The position numbers and the translations under genes were made by a program. Shown piece after piece: positions 14,801-24,745 of a stretch of 64,000 nt of DNA. Location: NCBI RefSeq assembly GCF_018320785.1, contig NC_054882.1, forward strand, positions 555,501 through 619,500. Reading direction: 5' to 3'. Within the stretch, counting starts at the first letter, position 1. Each line of letters starts with the position of its first letter. The DNA comes from Cheilinus undulatus. Its lineage: Eukaryota; Chordata; Actinopteri; Labriformes; Labridae. The notes under the pieces were generated by a model. The model made no database searches, was not told the origin of the DNA, and saw only the letters and a program-made list of their open reading frames with translations.

Positions 14801-17800
14801 GGATCAATTAGGGATCAGTACAGGATCAATTAGGGGTCAGTACAGATCAATAAGGGATCAGTACAGGATCAATTAGGGATCAGTACAGGACAAATAAGGG
14901 ATCAGTGCAGATCAATAAGGGATCAGTACAGGATCAATTAGGGATCAGTGCAGATCAATAAGGGATCAGTACAGGATCAATAAGGGATCAGTACAGATCA
15001 ATAAGGGATCAGTAAAGGATCAATAAGGGATCAGTGCAGATCAATAAGGGATCAGTACAGGATCAATAAGGGATCAGTACAGGATCAATAAGGGATGAGT
15101 ACAGGATCAATAAGGGATCAGTACAGGATCAATTAGGGATCAGTACAGATCAATAAGGGATCAGTACAGGATCAATTAGGGATCAGTACAGATCAATAAG
15201 GGATCAGTACAGGATCAATTAGGGATCAGTACAGGACAAATAAGGGATCAGTACAGGATCAATAAGGGATCAGTACAGATCAATAAGGGATCCGTACAGG
15301 ATCCATTAGGGATCAGTACAGATCAATAAGGGATCAGTACAGGACAAATAAGGGATCAGTACAGATCAATAAGGGATCCGTACAGGATCCATTAGGGATC
15401 AGTACAGATCAATAAGGGATCAGTACAGGATCAATTAGGGATCAGTACAGATCAATAAGGGATCAGTACAGGACAAATAAGGGATCAGTACAGGATCAAT
15501 AAGGGATCAGTACAGATCAATTAGGGATAAGTACAGGATCAATTAGGGATCAGTACAGATCAATAAGGGATCAGTACAGGACAAATAAGGGATCAGTACA
15601 GGATCAATAAGGGATCAGTACAGATCAATAAGGGATCAGTACAGGATCAATTAGGGATCAGTACAGATCAATAAGGGATCCGTACAGGATCAATAAGGGA
15701 TCAGTACAGGACAAATAAGGGATCAGTACAGGATCAATAAGGGATCAGTACAGGATCAATTAGGGATCAGTACAGGACAAATAAGGGATCAGTAAAGGAT
15801 CAATAAGGGATCAGTACAGGATCAATTAGGGATCAGTACAGGATCAATAAGGGATCAGTACAGGATCAATAAGGGATCAGTACAGGATCAATAAGGGATC
15901 AGTAAAGGATCAATAAGGGATCAGTACAGATCAATAAGGGATCAGTACAGGATCAATAAGGGATCAAATATAATGATTGATTATCTCTGACCTGTGCTCC
16001 TCTCCCTCAGCTCCTTCATCACACTCTCAGTGTTACACAGTCGGGCTGTCAGCACTGAAACAAACAGCAGCTTATCACCATGGAAACAAACATTCTCAAA
16101 CTTGGACTCTTATTTTGAAAAGGTGCCATCTACAGGAAACAGCTTCAGTCTAGGGACCAGGAAGTGACATCACAGCCTGTTAACCAGGGAAATCTTCAAT
16201 AACAGATCTATGATGAAGAAACTGACCAGCACTCTTCCTCTTCAGCTGCTCCACCATCAGCTCACTTGCCCTCAGTCTAGTCTCCAGGAAGGGCAGCTCC
16301 AACGCCAACACTGAGGTCATATGACATACGGTTACCATAACAACCATCATGAAAACATGAAAACAGATTGTTACCATGAGATAAAAACTGAAATATCACA
16401 TCTCCGTCAGTATTCAGAGCCTTGACTTAACAGCTGAAGCTCCAGCAGAGGTCTCGGCACGGTTACCATGACAACCATCAGCTGAAGCTCCAGCAGAGGT
16501 CTCAGCATGGTTACCATGACAATGATCAGCTGGAGCTCCAGCAGAGGTCTCAGCATGGTTACCATGACAACCAACATCTGAAGCTCTAGCAGAGGTCTCA
16601 GCACGGTTACCATGACAACCATCAGCTGAAGCTCTAGCAGAGGTCTCAGCATGGTTACCATGACAATGATCAGCTGGAGCTCCAGCAGAGGTCTCAGCAC
16701 CATTACCATGACAACCATCATGAAAACATGAAAACAGATTGTTACCACGAGATAAAAACTGAAATATCACATCTCTGTCAGTATTTAGAGCTTTGACTCA
16801 ACAGCTGGAGCTCCAGCAGAGGTCTCAGCATGGTTACCATGACAACCATCAGCTGGAGCTCCAGCAGAGGACTCAGCCTCCCTTCTTTCGACCAACAAGC
16901 TTTTCTTCTGGACCGGGAATATTCTGCTCTTCTTCTTTGGTAGTCCTCTCCAGCTCAGTCAGGGTCGATGGGGACCGTCCGAGGACAGATCAGGTCTGTC
17001 CGTAGATGTTGGGCAGGCTTCAGGTCAGGGCTCTGGGCCCCTCTAGGACATTCACTGAGTCTCCTTTATCCACTCCTGTGGTCTCAAGGTCACTGTCATC
17101 ATGGACCTTCAGTCCAGTCTGAGGTCCTGAGCATGTGGATCAGGTTTTCATTGAGGACATCTCTGTACCTCAACCCTGACCAGTCCCCCAGTCCCTGCTG
17201 CTGAGAAACACCCCCACAGCATGATGCTGCCTCCACTATGCTCCACTGCTGGGATGACCTGGTTTCTCCAGACATAACGTTTAGAACTGAGGCCAAACAG
17301 TTCAGTCTGGGTCTCTTCAGACCAGAGAATCTGGTCTCTCTCAGTCTCAGAGTCCTTCAGGTCTTTCTTGTTCTTCTCTGAGGAGAGTCTTCCTCTCTCC
17401 TCTCCTCCATAAAGTCCAGATCAGCTGAGGGCTGCAGTGATGGTTCTCCTTCCAGAACTTTGTCCCATCTCCTCCAGGATCTCTGGAGCTCAGTCAGAGG
17501 GACCATTAGGTTCTTGGTCTCCTCTCTCACTAAGGTCCTTCTCCCCCGATGGTGACCAGGTCTAGAAGAGTCCTGGTTGTGAATTTTTGAGGCCACTGTT
17601 CTCAATAATCCTGTCTCTGGAACTCCTCTGACCTTTGACCCTTGGCTTCTGCTCTGATATCACTGTCAGCTATGAGGCCTTCTATAGAAGGGCGTGGCTT
17701 TAAAATCATGTCCAATCAGGTTAATTTAGCACAGGTGGACTCCAATCAAGGTGTATAAACATTTCAGCAGAGACCAGAGACATGGAGGAACCTGAGCTAC

Positions 17801-19426
17801 ACTTACAGAGGAACCTGGGCTACACTTACAGAGGAACCTGAGCTACATTTACAGAGGAACCTGAGCTACACTTACAGAGGAACCTGGGCTACATTTACAG
17901 AGGAACCTGAGCTACACTTACAGAGGAACCTGGGCTACACTTACAGAGGAACCTGAGCTACACTTACAGAGGAACCAGAGCTACACTTACAGAGGAACCT
18001 GAGCTACACTTACAGAGGAACCGGAGCTACACTTACAGAGGAACCGGAGCGACACTTACAGAGGAACCTGAGCGACATTTACAGAGGAACCTGAGCTACA
18101 TTTACAGAGGAACCTGAGTGACATTTACAGAGGAACCTGAGCTACACTTACAGAGGAACCTGAGCTACATTTACAGAGGAACCTGAGCTACATTTACAGA
18201 GGAACCTGAGCTACACTTACAGAGGAACCTGAGCTACATTTACAGAGGAACCTGAGCTACAGTTACAGAGGAACCTGGGCTACATTTACAGAGGAACCTG
18301 AGCTACAGTTACAGAGGAACCTGAGCTACATTTACAGAGGAACCTGAGCTACATTTACAGAGGAACCTGAGCTACAGTTACAGAGGAACCTGAGCTACAC
18401 TTACAGAGGAACCAGAGCTACACTTACAGAGGAACCTGGGCTACACTTACAGAGGAACCTGAGCTACACTTACAGAGGAACCTGGGCTACACTTACAGAG
18501 GAACCTGGGCTACACTTACAGAGGAACCTGAGCTACACTTACAGAGGAACCTGAGCTACATTTACAGAGGAACCTGAGCTACATTTACAGAGGGACCTGA
18601 GCTACAGTTACAGAGGAACCTGAGCTACACTTACAGAGGAACCGGAGCTACACTTACAGAGGAACCTGAGCTACAGTTACAGAGGAACCTGAGCTACAGT
18701 TACAGAGGAACCTGAGCTACACTTACAGAGGAACCTGAGCTACACTTACAGAGGAACCTGAGCTACATTTACAGAGGAACCTGAGCTACATTAACAAAGG
18801 AAGCTGAGCTACATTTACTGTGAATCCTGATGTCAGAATGAGGTTTCAGTTCTGATCTCAATACTAAAGTCTGTTTTTGGGGTAGATAAATAAACATTTA
18901 TGTAATCAACATCAGGATGAACCGTGATGAGGGTGTCAGCGTTTCTTTTTCATGTTTTATCAGCCTACCTGAAGCTGGTCCTCCTACCTTTGCTCTGCTC
19001 CTCCAGTTTCTCCATCTTCCTGCTCAGATCAGAGCTCAGCTCCATCACCAGCTTCCTGTCAGCCTCGGCCTTCAGACCCACGCTCCTCAGCTCCTTCCTG
19101 TGCTCCTCCACTGTCTCAGTCAGCTCGTCCACGCTGTGTCTCTGAAGCTCCGCCTCCACCTCCCAGTCCCTCATACGGCTCTCCATGCTCCTCAGACTCT
19201 GGCGCTGCCCCACCTCTGCCGTCTTCAGGCTCAGAACCAGATCTTTCAGGCCCCTCAGCTCGTCCCAGAGGACAGCCAGCTCTGAGGGACCATCTGCCTG
19301 CACCCTGATGTCCCCCGCTCCCAGCCCCATCTTCACCTCCTCAGTGGGGGAAACAGAGACCTCAGCTTGGGTCTGAGCGGCCGCTGGAGTCCAACAGAGG
19401 ACCAGCAGCAGGAACACAGCCTCCAT
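2972..19426 (-). CDS. Secreted coiled-coil protein, probable C1q-like stalk (3' end off window)
   Basis: Fourteen minus-strand exons join without a stop to about 439 codons: 18988-19426, 16227-16310, 15992-16054, 13946-14002, 11877-11939, 7285-7368, 7136-7198, 6973-7059, 5740-5802, 5536-5598, 3928-3990, 3633-3695, 3225-3287, 2972-3034. Exon 1 starts at [18 protein letters not shown], a signal peptide. Every later exon begins and ends in phase 1 and is a multiple of 3 (mostly 63 nt, 21 residues, three heptads), with Leu/Val at heptad spacing and endings such as LRTEHRG or LKTENNG. This layout matches teleost secreted C1q-domain proteins, in which a similar signal peptide and coiled-coil exons precede a globular C1q exon. 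That C1q exon is not in the window, so the family call is an inference. Exon 4 may start 3 nt earlier (14005). Exons may have been missed inside the long introns. No binding partner or function can be assigned. Confidence 0.75.
3428..3596. mobile_element. Small non-autonomous DNA transposon with 19-bp inverted ends
   Basis: The left end (from 3428) reads CACTTCATTAGGTACACCT and the right end (to about 3596) is its inverse, with the rest about 130 bases of AT-balanced sequence without coding potential. The element lies in an intron of the coiled-coil gene. The terminal sequence is one I recall from widespread fish MITEs, but I cannot name the family with certainty. Confidence 0.6.
4145..4360. 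repeat. Minisatellite, about 20-bp unit (GCTAGCATCGA type)
   Basis: Imperfect copies of GCTAGCATCGAGCTAGCATC follow one another with small variants. The unit is rich in the palindrome GCTAGC. It lies in the coiled-coil gene intron between exons 5536-5598 and 3928-3990, directly before a second, unrelated array. Confidence 0.85.
4361..5396. repeat. Minisatellite, 29-bp unit, about 36 copies
   Basis: Copies of a purine-rich 29-bp unit containing GAGAGATCTGAGAGGACAG. Variation is mainly GAG/GAA and GTAGAGACC/GGACAGACC at fixed positions. With the adjacent 20-bp array it makes up about four fifths of its intron. Confidence 0.9.
5854..6930. repeat. Minisatellite, 20-bp unit, about 53 copies
   Basis: The unit is ACCATCCTGTCAGACCATCT with scattered substitutions and a few 10-bp shorter copies near 6550 and 6640. 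It occupies more than 90% of the intron between exons 6973-7059 and 5740-5802. The long plus-strand open frame in it is only the repeat read through. Confidence 0.95.
7545..10720. repeat. Minisatellite, 13-bp unit, about 240 copies
   Basis: The unit TCTCTACTATCTA (with ACTGTCTA, GCTATCTA and TTCTATCTA variants) is repeated for over 3 kb in an intron of the coiled-coil gene. Because 13 is not a multiple of 3, all three plus frames read the same 13-residue peptide cycle and stay open, giving several overlapping false open frames. The left part is rich in ACTGTC variants and some partial units; the right part is more uniform. Confidence 0.95.
10740..10990 (+). mobile_element. Probable LINE 3' tail
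   Basis: Directly after the 13-bp array comes sequence ending in ACTAATAAAGTTCTCGATTG, the type of AATAAAG-GATTGATT tail found on fish LINE 3' ends. No coding remnant is left. The family is not determined, and the 5' limit is approximate. Confidence 0.4.
10991..11148. other. Intron sequence without recognised features
   Basis: Short unique stretch between the LINE-like tail and a Tc1-type element. No exon with splice sites was seen. Confidence 0.4.
11150..11820. mobile_element. Tc1/mariner-type non-autonomous element
   Basis: The right end, at about 11793-11820, reads GGGGGCAAACACTTTTTTCA followed by CAGCACTGTA. This is the inverted terminal repeat of a very common fish Tc1-like element (CAGTGCTGTGAAAAAGTG on the other strand), next to a TA. 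The interior has a GGGGCAATTATTTTTTCACA tract near 11610 that is also part of this family from memory. No transposase frame survives. The left boundary is uncertain. Confidence 0.6.
12258..13790. repeat. Minisatellite, 12-bp unit, degenerate
   Basis: Imperfect copies of CTACTGTAGCAC and CTACTGTAGCTC over 1.5 kb. It is the most diverged array in the window, with many substitutions and a few indels, suggesting greater age. The near-palindromic CTACTGTAG core recurs throughout. It fills about three quarters of the intron between exons 13946-14002 and 11877-11939. Confidence 0.9.
13791..14154. other. Intron sequence around exon 4 of the coiled-coil gene
   Basis: Apart from the 57-nt exon at 13946-14002, this is AT-rich unique sequence that separates two arrays. 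No other feature is visible. Confidence 0.5.
14155..15968. repeat. Minisatellite, 20/22-bp units, about 85 copies
   Basis: The unit is GATCAATAAGGGATCAGTAC plus AG or ACAG, so 22-bp and 20-bp versions alternate, with AATAAG/AATTAG and GATC/GACAA variants. GATC occurs about twice per unit. It is about 91% of its intron and stops some 25 bases from the exon at 15992-16054. Confidence 0.95.
16425..16872. repeat. 48-bp minisatellite nested in a 371-bp duplication
   Basis: Copies of a 48-bp unit containing CTCCAGCAGAGGTCTCAGCA and GGTTACCATGACAACCATC. The flanking block at about 16341-16430 (AAACATGAAAACAGATTG and following) reappears 371 bp further on at about 16712-16800, so the 48-bp array itself was caught in a larger tandem duplication. 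On the minus strand the array is open in two frames (16-residue cycle). It lies 115 bases upstream, in gene sense, of the exon 16227-16310, and part of the unit resembles that exon's own acceptor flank. Confidence 0.85.
16950..17765 (-). mobile_element. Tc1-like transposon remnant 1
   Basis: On the minus strand, the DNA-binding part survives as [12 protein letters not shown] (about 17500-17530) and the core as [15 protein letters not shown] (about 17185-17230), both typical of Tc1 transposases, but frames are shifted and stops are present. The plus strand near 17720-17760 has the usual outer sequence of fish Tc1 elements (GGTTAATTTAGCACAGGTGG). Inactive copy in intron 1 of the coiled-coil gene. 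Confidence 0.75.
17785..18815. repeat. Minisatellite, 23-bp unit, about 45 copies
   Basis: The unit includes ACAGAGGAACCTGAGCTACA, with TTT/CTT/GTT and GAGC/GGGC variants. It begins immediately beside the outer end of the Tc1 remnant and ends about 175 bases short of exon 1 of the coiled-coil gene. Confidence 0.95.
18988..19426 (-). CDS. Exon 1 of the coiled-coil gene: signal peptide and first coiled coil
   Basis: The exon encodes 146 full codons plus one base and ends at the donor AAAG|GTAGGA. I chose the ATG at 19426 rather than the in-frame ATG at 19459 because only the former places a hydrophobic core ([10 protein letters not shown]) directly after the start, ending in AAAQ, a typical cleavage site. 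It also leaves a TATA box about 40 bases upstream. After an acidic linker the segment is rich in Glu, Lys, Leu and Arg ([28 protein letters not shown]), typical of an alpha-helical coiled coil. Confidence 0.8.
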
Positions 19427-19462
19427 TCTGACATGGAAACCAGTTTGAACGAGATTCAACAG

Positions 19463-19470
19463 CTTATATA
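19463..19470 (-). promoter_or_regulatory. Putative TATA box of the coiled-coil gene
   Basis: On the minus strand the sequence reads TATATAAG, about 37-44 bases upstream of the chosen ATG at 19426. This would give a very short 5' leader and supports that start. TATA-driven promoters are usual for inducible secreted proteins; that last point is general knowledge, not seen here. Confidence 0.5.
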
Positions 19471-20049
19471 CTCAGAAAGTCCGTAATCCTGGAGAAAGCT
19501 GCGGTGAAACCTTTGGCAGGGATCAACAACAGCTGATCACTGTTGGAGCTACAAATTTGGGTCAGAGTGAGACTTCTCTGACACAAACCATCTTTGATGT
19601 AGCTGCTATTTTACACTTCCTGATCATCAGATCTGTTGATTTAATAAGAGAAGGATTACAGGTTAACAATGGAAAAATGCGCAGCGCTCCCTGGTGGACA
19701 AACCGATTGGCGAGTCCTGGTCAGAGAACGGCCGGACCAATCAGATGATTAGAGGGGAAAAAGGGGTGGCTGTGGGTGTGGTTTAGTCCTATAAACGATG
19801 GCGGCTGGTGTAGAGACTAGTGTGGATGCAGATCACCTTTTCGAGGGTCCTCCACAGTGGCGGTGCACGCCTATGACATCATGGTTTAGAGCTCTGATTG
19901 GCTGCAATGAATGTGACAGAAACTTTGTCCAATCAGCCTCTGAGTTTGTTTTGAAAGGTTCTGTCCTTCTTAAACAGTCAGTGGGCTGTGACCCCTAACC
20001 CCTGATGGAGGTGGATCAGGCTTGTCTGGCTGATGCTACCAGCATCTAA
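19471..20049. other. Upstream flank of the coiled-coil gene
   Basis: Unique sequence 5' of the gene on the minus strand. It may carry regulatory sites, but apart from the TATA box none is clear enough to name. Short open frames here have no family resemblance. Confidence 0.4.
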
Positions 20050-20440
20050 ATGTTGACCCCCTTTAAGATAAACAGGGTCTAAATGATGACCCCCTTTAGA
20101 ACTACCAGGGTCTAAATGATGACCCCCCTTTAAGATAAACAGGGTCTAAATGATGACCCCCTTTAGAACTACCAGGGTCTAAATGATGACCCCCTTTAAG
20201 ATAAACAGGGTCTAAATGATGACCCCCTTTAAGATAAACAGGGTCTAAATGATGACCCCCTTTAGAACTACCAGGGTCTAAATGATGACCCCCTTTAAGA
20301 TAAACAGGGTCTAAATGATGACCCCCTTTAAGATAAACAGGGTCTAAATGATGACCCCCTTTAAGATAAACAGGGTCTAAATGATGACCCCCTTTAGAAC
20401 TACCAGGGTCTAAACAATGACCCCCTTTAGAACTTGGAAC
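20050..20440. repeat. Minisatellite, 33-bp unit, about 12 copies
   Basis: Copies of GGGTCTAAATGATGACCCCC followed by either TTTAGAACTACCA or TTTAAGATAAACA. The GGGTC...GACCC arms make each unit a small inverted repeat. It lies in the intergenic space between the coiled-coil gene and atg14. Confidence 0.9.
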
Positions 20441-20530
20441 CTGTTTATCTAGTTCTGTTTATCTAGATCTGTTTATCTAGATCTGTTTATCTAGACCTGT
20501 GTATCTAGATCTAACCTGTTAATAGGTGTT
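20441..20530. repeat. Short 14-bp tandem repeat
   Basis: About five copies of GTTTATCTAGATCT, itself partly palindromic, directly after the 33-bp array. Confidence 0.7.
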
Positions 20531-20929
20531 GTTGTTGTCACCTGTAAAATCAGAAACTAAAGTTTGCGTGAGTCATGCTAATGTTTCTGCAGGTCTTAGC
20601 ATACCAAACATAGCTAACACGCTAATCTGCAGCTCAGAGAGCTCACTCTGACACGTGCGCACCCACGTGCACAGCTACTGTGTTTAAAGGGGAAGGCTCC
20701 CAAAAAAAAACAGAGCTGTAAAAAACAGACAAAAAAAAAAAAAAACAGTAGAAACAGTACATGAGCTTTTTATTTTCAACTTCACCGCAAATAGCTCAGA
20801 GTTTACCTGAACTTTATTCTGAAAGTTCAAAAACCTGGAAAAACAAAACTGTCTCAAAGTTAAACTTTCAACGAAAAGGAAAAAATAAAACACCTTTGTT
20901 CTTAAAAAAACACAAAAAAAGAGTTTAAA

Positions 20930-23900
20930 CCAGTCTAACTGATCCAAACCAGTCCAACTGATCCAAACAAGTCTAACTGATCCAAACCAGGTTAACTGAT
21001 CCAAACCATTTTAACTGATCTAAACCAGTCTAACTGATCCAAACCAGTCCAACTGATCCAAACCAGTCTAACTGATCTAAACCAGGTTAACTGATCCAAA
21101 CCATTTTAACTGATCTAAACCAGTCTAACTGATCCAAACCAGTCCAACTGATCCAAACCAGTCTAACTTATCTAAACCAGGTTAACTGATCCAAACCATT
21201 TTAACTGATCTAAACCAGTCTAACTGATCCAAACCAGTCCAACTGATCCAAACCAGTCTAACTGATCTAAACCAGTCCAACTGATCCAAACCAGTCCAAC
21301 TGATCCAAACCAGTCTAACTGATCCAAACCAGGTTAACTGATCCAAACCATTTTAACTGATCTAAACCAGTCTAACTGATCCAAACCAGTCCAACTGATC
21401 CAAACCAGTCTAACTTATCTAAACCAGGTTAACTGATCCAAACCATTTTAACTGATCTAAACCAGTCTAACTGATCCAAACCAGTCCAACTGATCCAAAC
21501 CAGTCTAACTGATCTAAACCAGTCCAACTGATCCAAACCAGTCCAACTGATCCAAACCAGTCTAACTGATCCAAACCAGGTTAACTGATCCAAACCATTT
21601 TAACTGATCTAAACCAGTCTAACTGATCCAAACCAGTCCAACTGATCCAAACCAGTCTAACTGATCTAAACCAGTCCAACTGATCCAAACCAGTCCAACT
21701 GATCCAAACCAGTCTAACTGATCTAAACCAGGTTAACTGATCCAAACCATTTTAACTGATCTAAACCAGTCCAACTGATCCAAACCAGTCCAACTGATCC
21801 AAACCAGTCTAACTGATCTAAACCAGGTTAACTGATCCAAACCATTTTAACTGATCTAAACCAGTCTAACTGATCAAAACCAGTCTAACTGATCTAAACC
21901 AGTCTAACTGATCTAAACCAGTTTAACTGATCCAAAACAGGTTAACTGATCCAAACCAGGTTAACTGATCTAAACCAGTCTAACTGGTCTAAACCAGTTT
22001 AACTGATCTAAACCAGTCTAACTGATCTAAACCAGTCTAACTGATCTAAACCAGTTTAACTGATCCAAACCAGGTTAACTGATCTAAACCAGTCTAACTC
22101 ATCTAAACCAGTCTAACTGATCTAAACCAGTCTAACTCATCTAAACCAGGTTAACTGATCTAAACCAGGTTAACTGATCTAAACCAGTCTTACTGATCTA
22201 AACCAGTCTAACCGATCTAAACCAGTCTAACTGATCTAAACCAGTTTAACTGATCCAAACCAGTTTAACTGATCTAAACCAGTTTAACTGATCAAAACCA
22301 GTCCAACTGATCCAAACCAGTTTAACTGATCTAAACCAGTTTAACTGATCAAAACCAGTCTAACTGATCCAAACCAGTTTAACTGATCAAAACCAGTTTA
22401 ACTGATCTAAACCAGTTTAACTGATCTAAACCAGTTTAACTGATAAAAACCAGTTTAACTGATAAAAACCAGTTTAACTGATCTAAACCAGTTTAACTGA
22501 TCCAAACCAGTTTAACTGATCTAAACCAATCTAACTGATCCAAACCAGTTTAACTGATCAAAACCAGTTTAACTGATCAAAACAAGTTTAACTGATCTAA
22601 ACCAGTTTAACTGATCCAAACCATTTTAACTGATCTAAACCAGTCTAACTGATCCAAACCATTTTAACTGATCTAAACCAGTTTAACTGATCCAAACCAG
22701 TTTAACTGATCCAAACCAGTTTAACTGATCTAAACCAGTCTAACTGATCCAAACCAGTTTAACTGATCTAAACCAGTCTAACTGATCCAAACCATTTTAA
22801 CTGATCAAAACCAGTTTAACTGATCAAAACCAGTTTAACTGATCTAAACCAGTCTAACTGATCCAAACCAGTTTAACTGATCTAAACCAGTCTAACTGAT
22901 CCAAACCATTTTAACTGATCAAAACCAGTTTAACTGGTCTAAACCAGTTTAACTGATCTAAACCAGTCTAACTGATCTAAACCAGTCTAACTGATCTAAA
23001 CCAGTTTAACTGATCCAAACCAGGTTAACTGATCTAAACCAGTCTAACTCATCTAAACCAGTCTAACTGATCTAAACCAGTCTAACTCATCTAAACCAGG
23101 TTAACTGATCTAAACCAGGTTAACTGATCTAAACCAGTCTTACTGATCTAAACCAGTCTAACTGATCTAAACCAGTCTAACTGATCTAAACCAGTTTAAC
23201 TGATCCAAACCAGTTTAACTGATCTAAACCAGTTTAACTGATCAAAACCAGTCCAACTGATCCAAACCAGTTTAACTGATCTAAACCAGTTTAACTGATC
23301 AAAACCAGTCTAACTGATCCAAACCAGTTTAACTGATCAAAACCAGTTTAACTGATCTAAACCAGTTTAACTGATAAAAACCAGTTTAACTGATAAAAAC
23401 CAGTTTAACTGATCTAAACCAGTTTAACTGATCCAAACCAGTTTAACTGATCTAAACCAATCTAACTGATCCAAACCAGTTTAACTGATCAAAACCAGTT
23501 TAACTGATCAAAACAAGTTTAACTGATCTAAACCAGTTTAACTGATCCAAACCATTTTAACTGATCTAAACCAGTCTAACTGATCCAAACCATTTTAACT
23601 GATCTAAACCAGTTTAACTGATCCAAACCAGTTTAACTGATCCAAACCAGTTTAACTGATCTAAACCAGTCTAACTGATCCAAACCAGTTTAACTGATCT
23701 AAACCAGTCTAACTGATCCAAACCATTTTAACTGATCAAAACCAGTTTAACTGATCAAAACCAGTTTAACTGATCTAAACCAGTCTAACTGATCTAAACC
23801 AGTTTAACTGATCTAAACCAGTCTAACTGATCCAAACCAGTTTAACTGACTTAAACCAGTTTAACTGATCCAAACCATTTTAAGTGATCCAAAGCAGTTT

Positions 23901-24100
23901 AACTGATCTAAACCAGTCTAACTGATCCAAACCAGTTTAACTGATCTAAACCAGTCTAACTGATCCAAACCATTTTAAGTGATCCAAAGCAGTTTAACTG
24001 ATCTAAACCAGTCTAACTGATCCAAACCAGTTTAACTGATCTAAACCAGTCTAACTGATCCAAACCATTTTAAGTGATCCAAAGCAGTTTAACTGATCCA
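20930..24100. repeat. Satellite-like array, 19-bp unit with higher-order structure
   Basis: Copies of AACCAGTCTAACTGATCTA and variants over 3.2 kb. In the left third the variants recur in a fixed order every 95 bp (five units; for example the AGGTTAACTGATCCAAACC variant at about 20988, 21083 and 21178). Further right, a block of roughly 0.9 kb starting near 21981 is repeated near 22931 (950 bp, exactly 50 units). The frequent core CAGTTTAACTG is a perfect inverted repeat. Intergenic, between the coiled-coil gene and atg14. Confidence 0.95.
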
Positions 24101-24520
24101 AACTAGTTATGGTTCTGCTGTCCTGGTTCAGGTCTCGCTACCTAGTCCATGTCTGTAAACAGTATCTGATGTTACCATGGTAACTGTAGTTTATCAGTCC
24201 ATTCATGTTTAGAGCTCCAGAAAACAAACAAAGTAAAACCATGCAGACTCCCTTTGATCCTCAGACAGATGGACTCAACATTCATTAGTTCTGATTAACA
24301 TGTGATCAATAATTACACTAGCGAGGTCACTGCAGACATTATCAATGATAAACCTTCAGAGATCCTCTACTGGGAGGACATCTCACTCTGCTGGACTTTA
24401 GTGCTGCTACAGAGGGGAGCATCTCCCTCAGAGAGGATCTTTGAGGTCTGCTCTAACCTGATTATTGATTATTGATCACGTTAATTATCTGATCGTTACC
24501 AGGAGCCTTATAGACTTTTT
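24101..24520. other. Intergenic sequence downstream of atg14
   Basis: Unique sequence between the 19-bp array and the likely atg14 poly(A) site. No exon or mobile element recognised. Confidence 0.4.
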
Positions 24521-24544
24521 TTTATTTCCAAGGATTAAATAAAG

Positions 24545-24550
24545 TTTATT
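24545..24550 (-). terminator. Likely poly(A) signals of atg14
   Basis: The minus strand carries AATAAA at 24545-24550 and again at 24521-24526, about 200 bases beyond the atg14 stop codon. Either would give a short 3' UTR. Confidence 0.55.
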
Positions 24551-24745
24551 CAAAGAGTGAAACGAAGCTCTGTGATTGGCTGGTTCGTTCATCTTTATTG
24601 CTGGGTCCATGAACGCATCGTGCTGCCTTCAGATGTCTCTGTGACTAATCTGTTTGATTCACATTCAGTTCGACCCGAGTCTGAGGTCTGTACAAGTCCA
24701 GTTCACGTCAGACCTGGTCCACTTCCTGTCCTTGACGCCTGTCCA

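Noticed and set aside
14155-15968. CRISPR-like array
   Set aside because: Units are contiguous with no unique spacers, and the context is vertebrate introns.
18917-19376. Plus-strand frames over exon 1 of the coiled-coil gene
   Set aside because: Antisense shadows of a coding exon with a signal peptide on the other strand.
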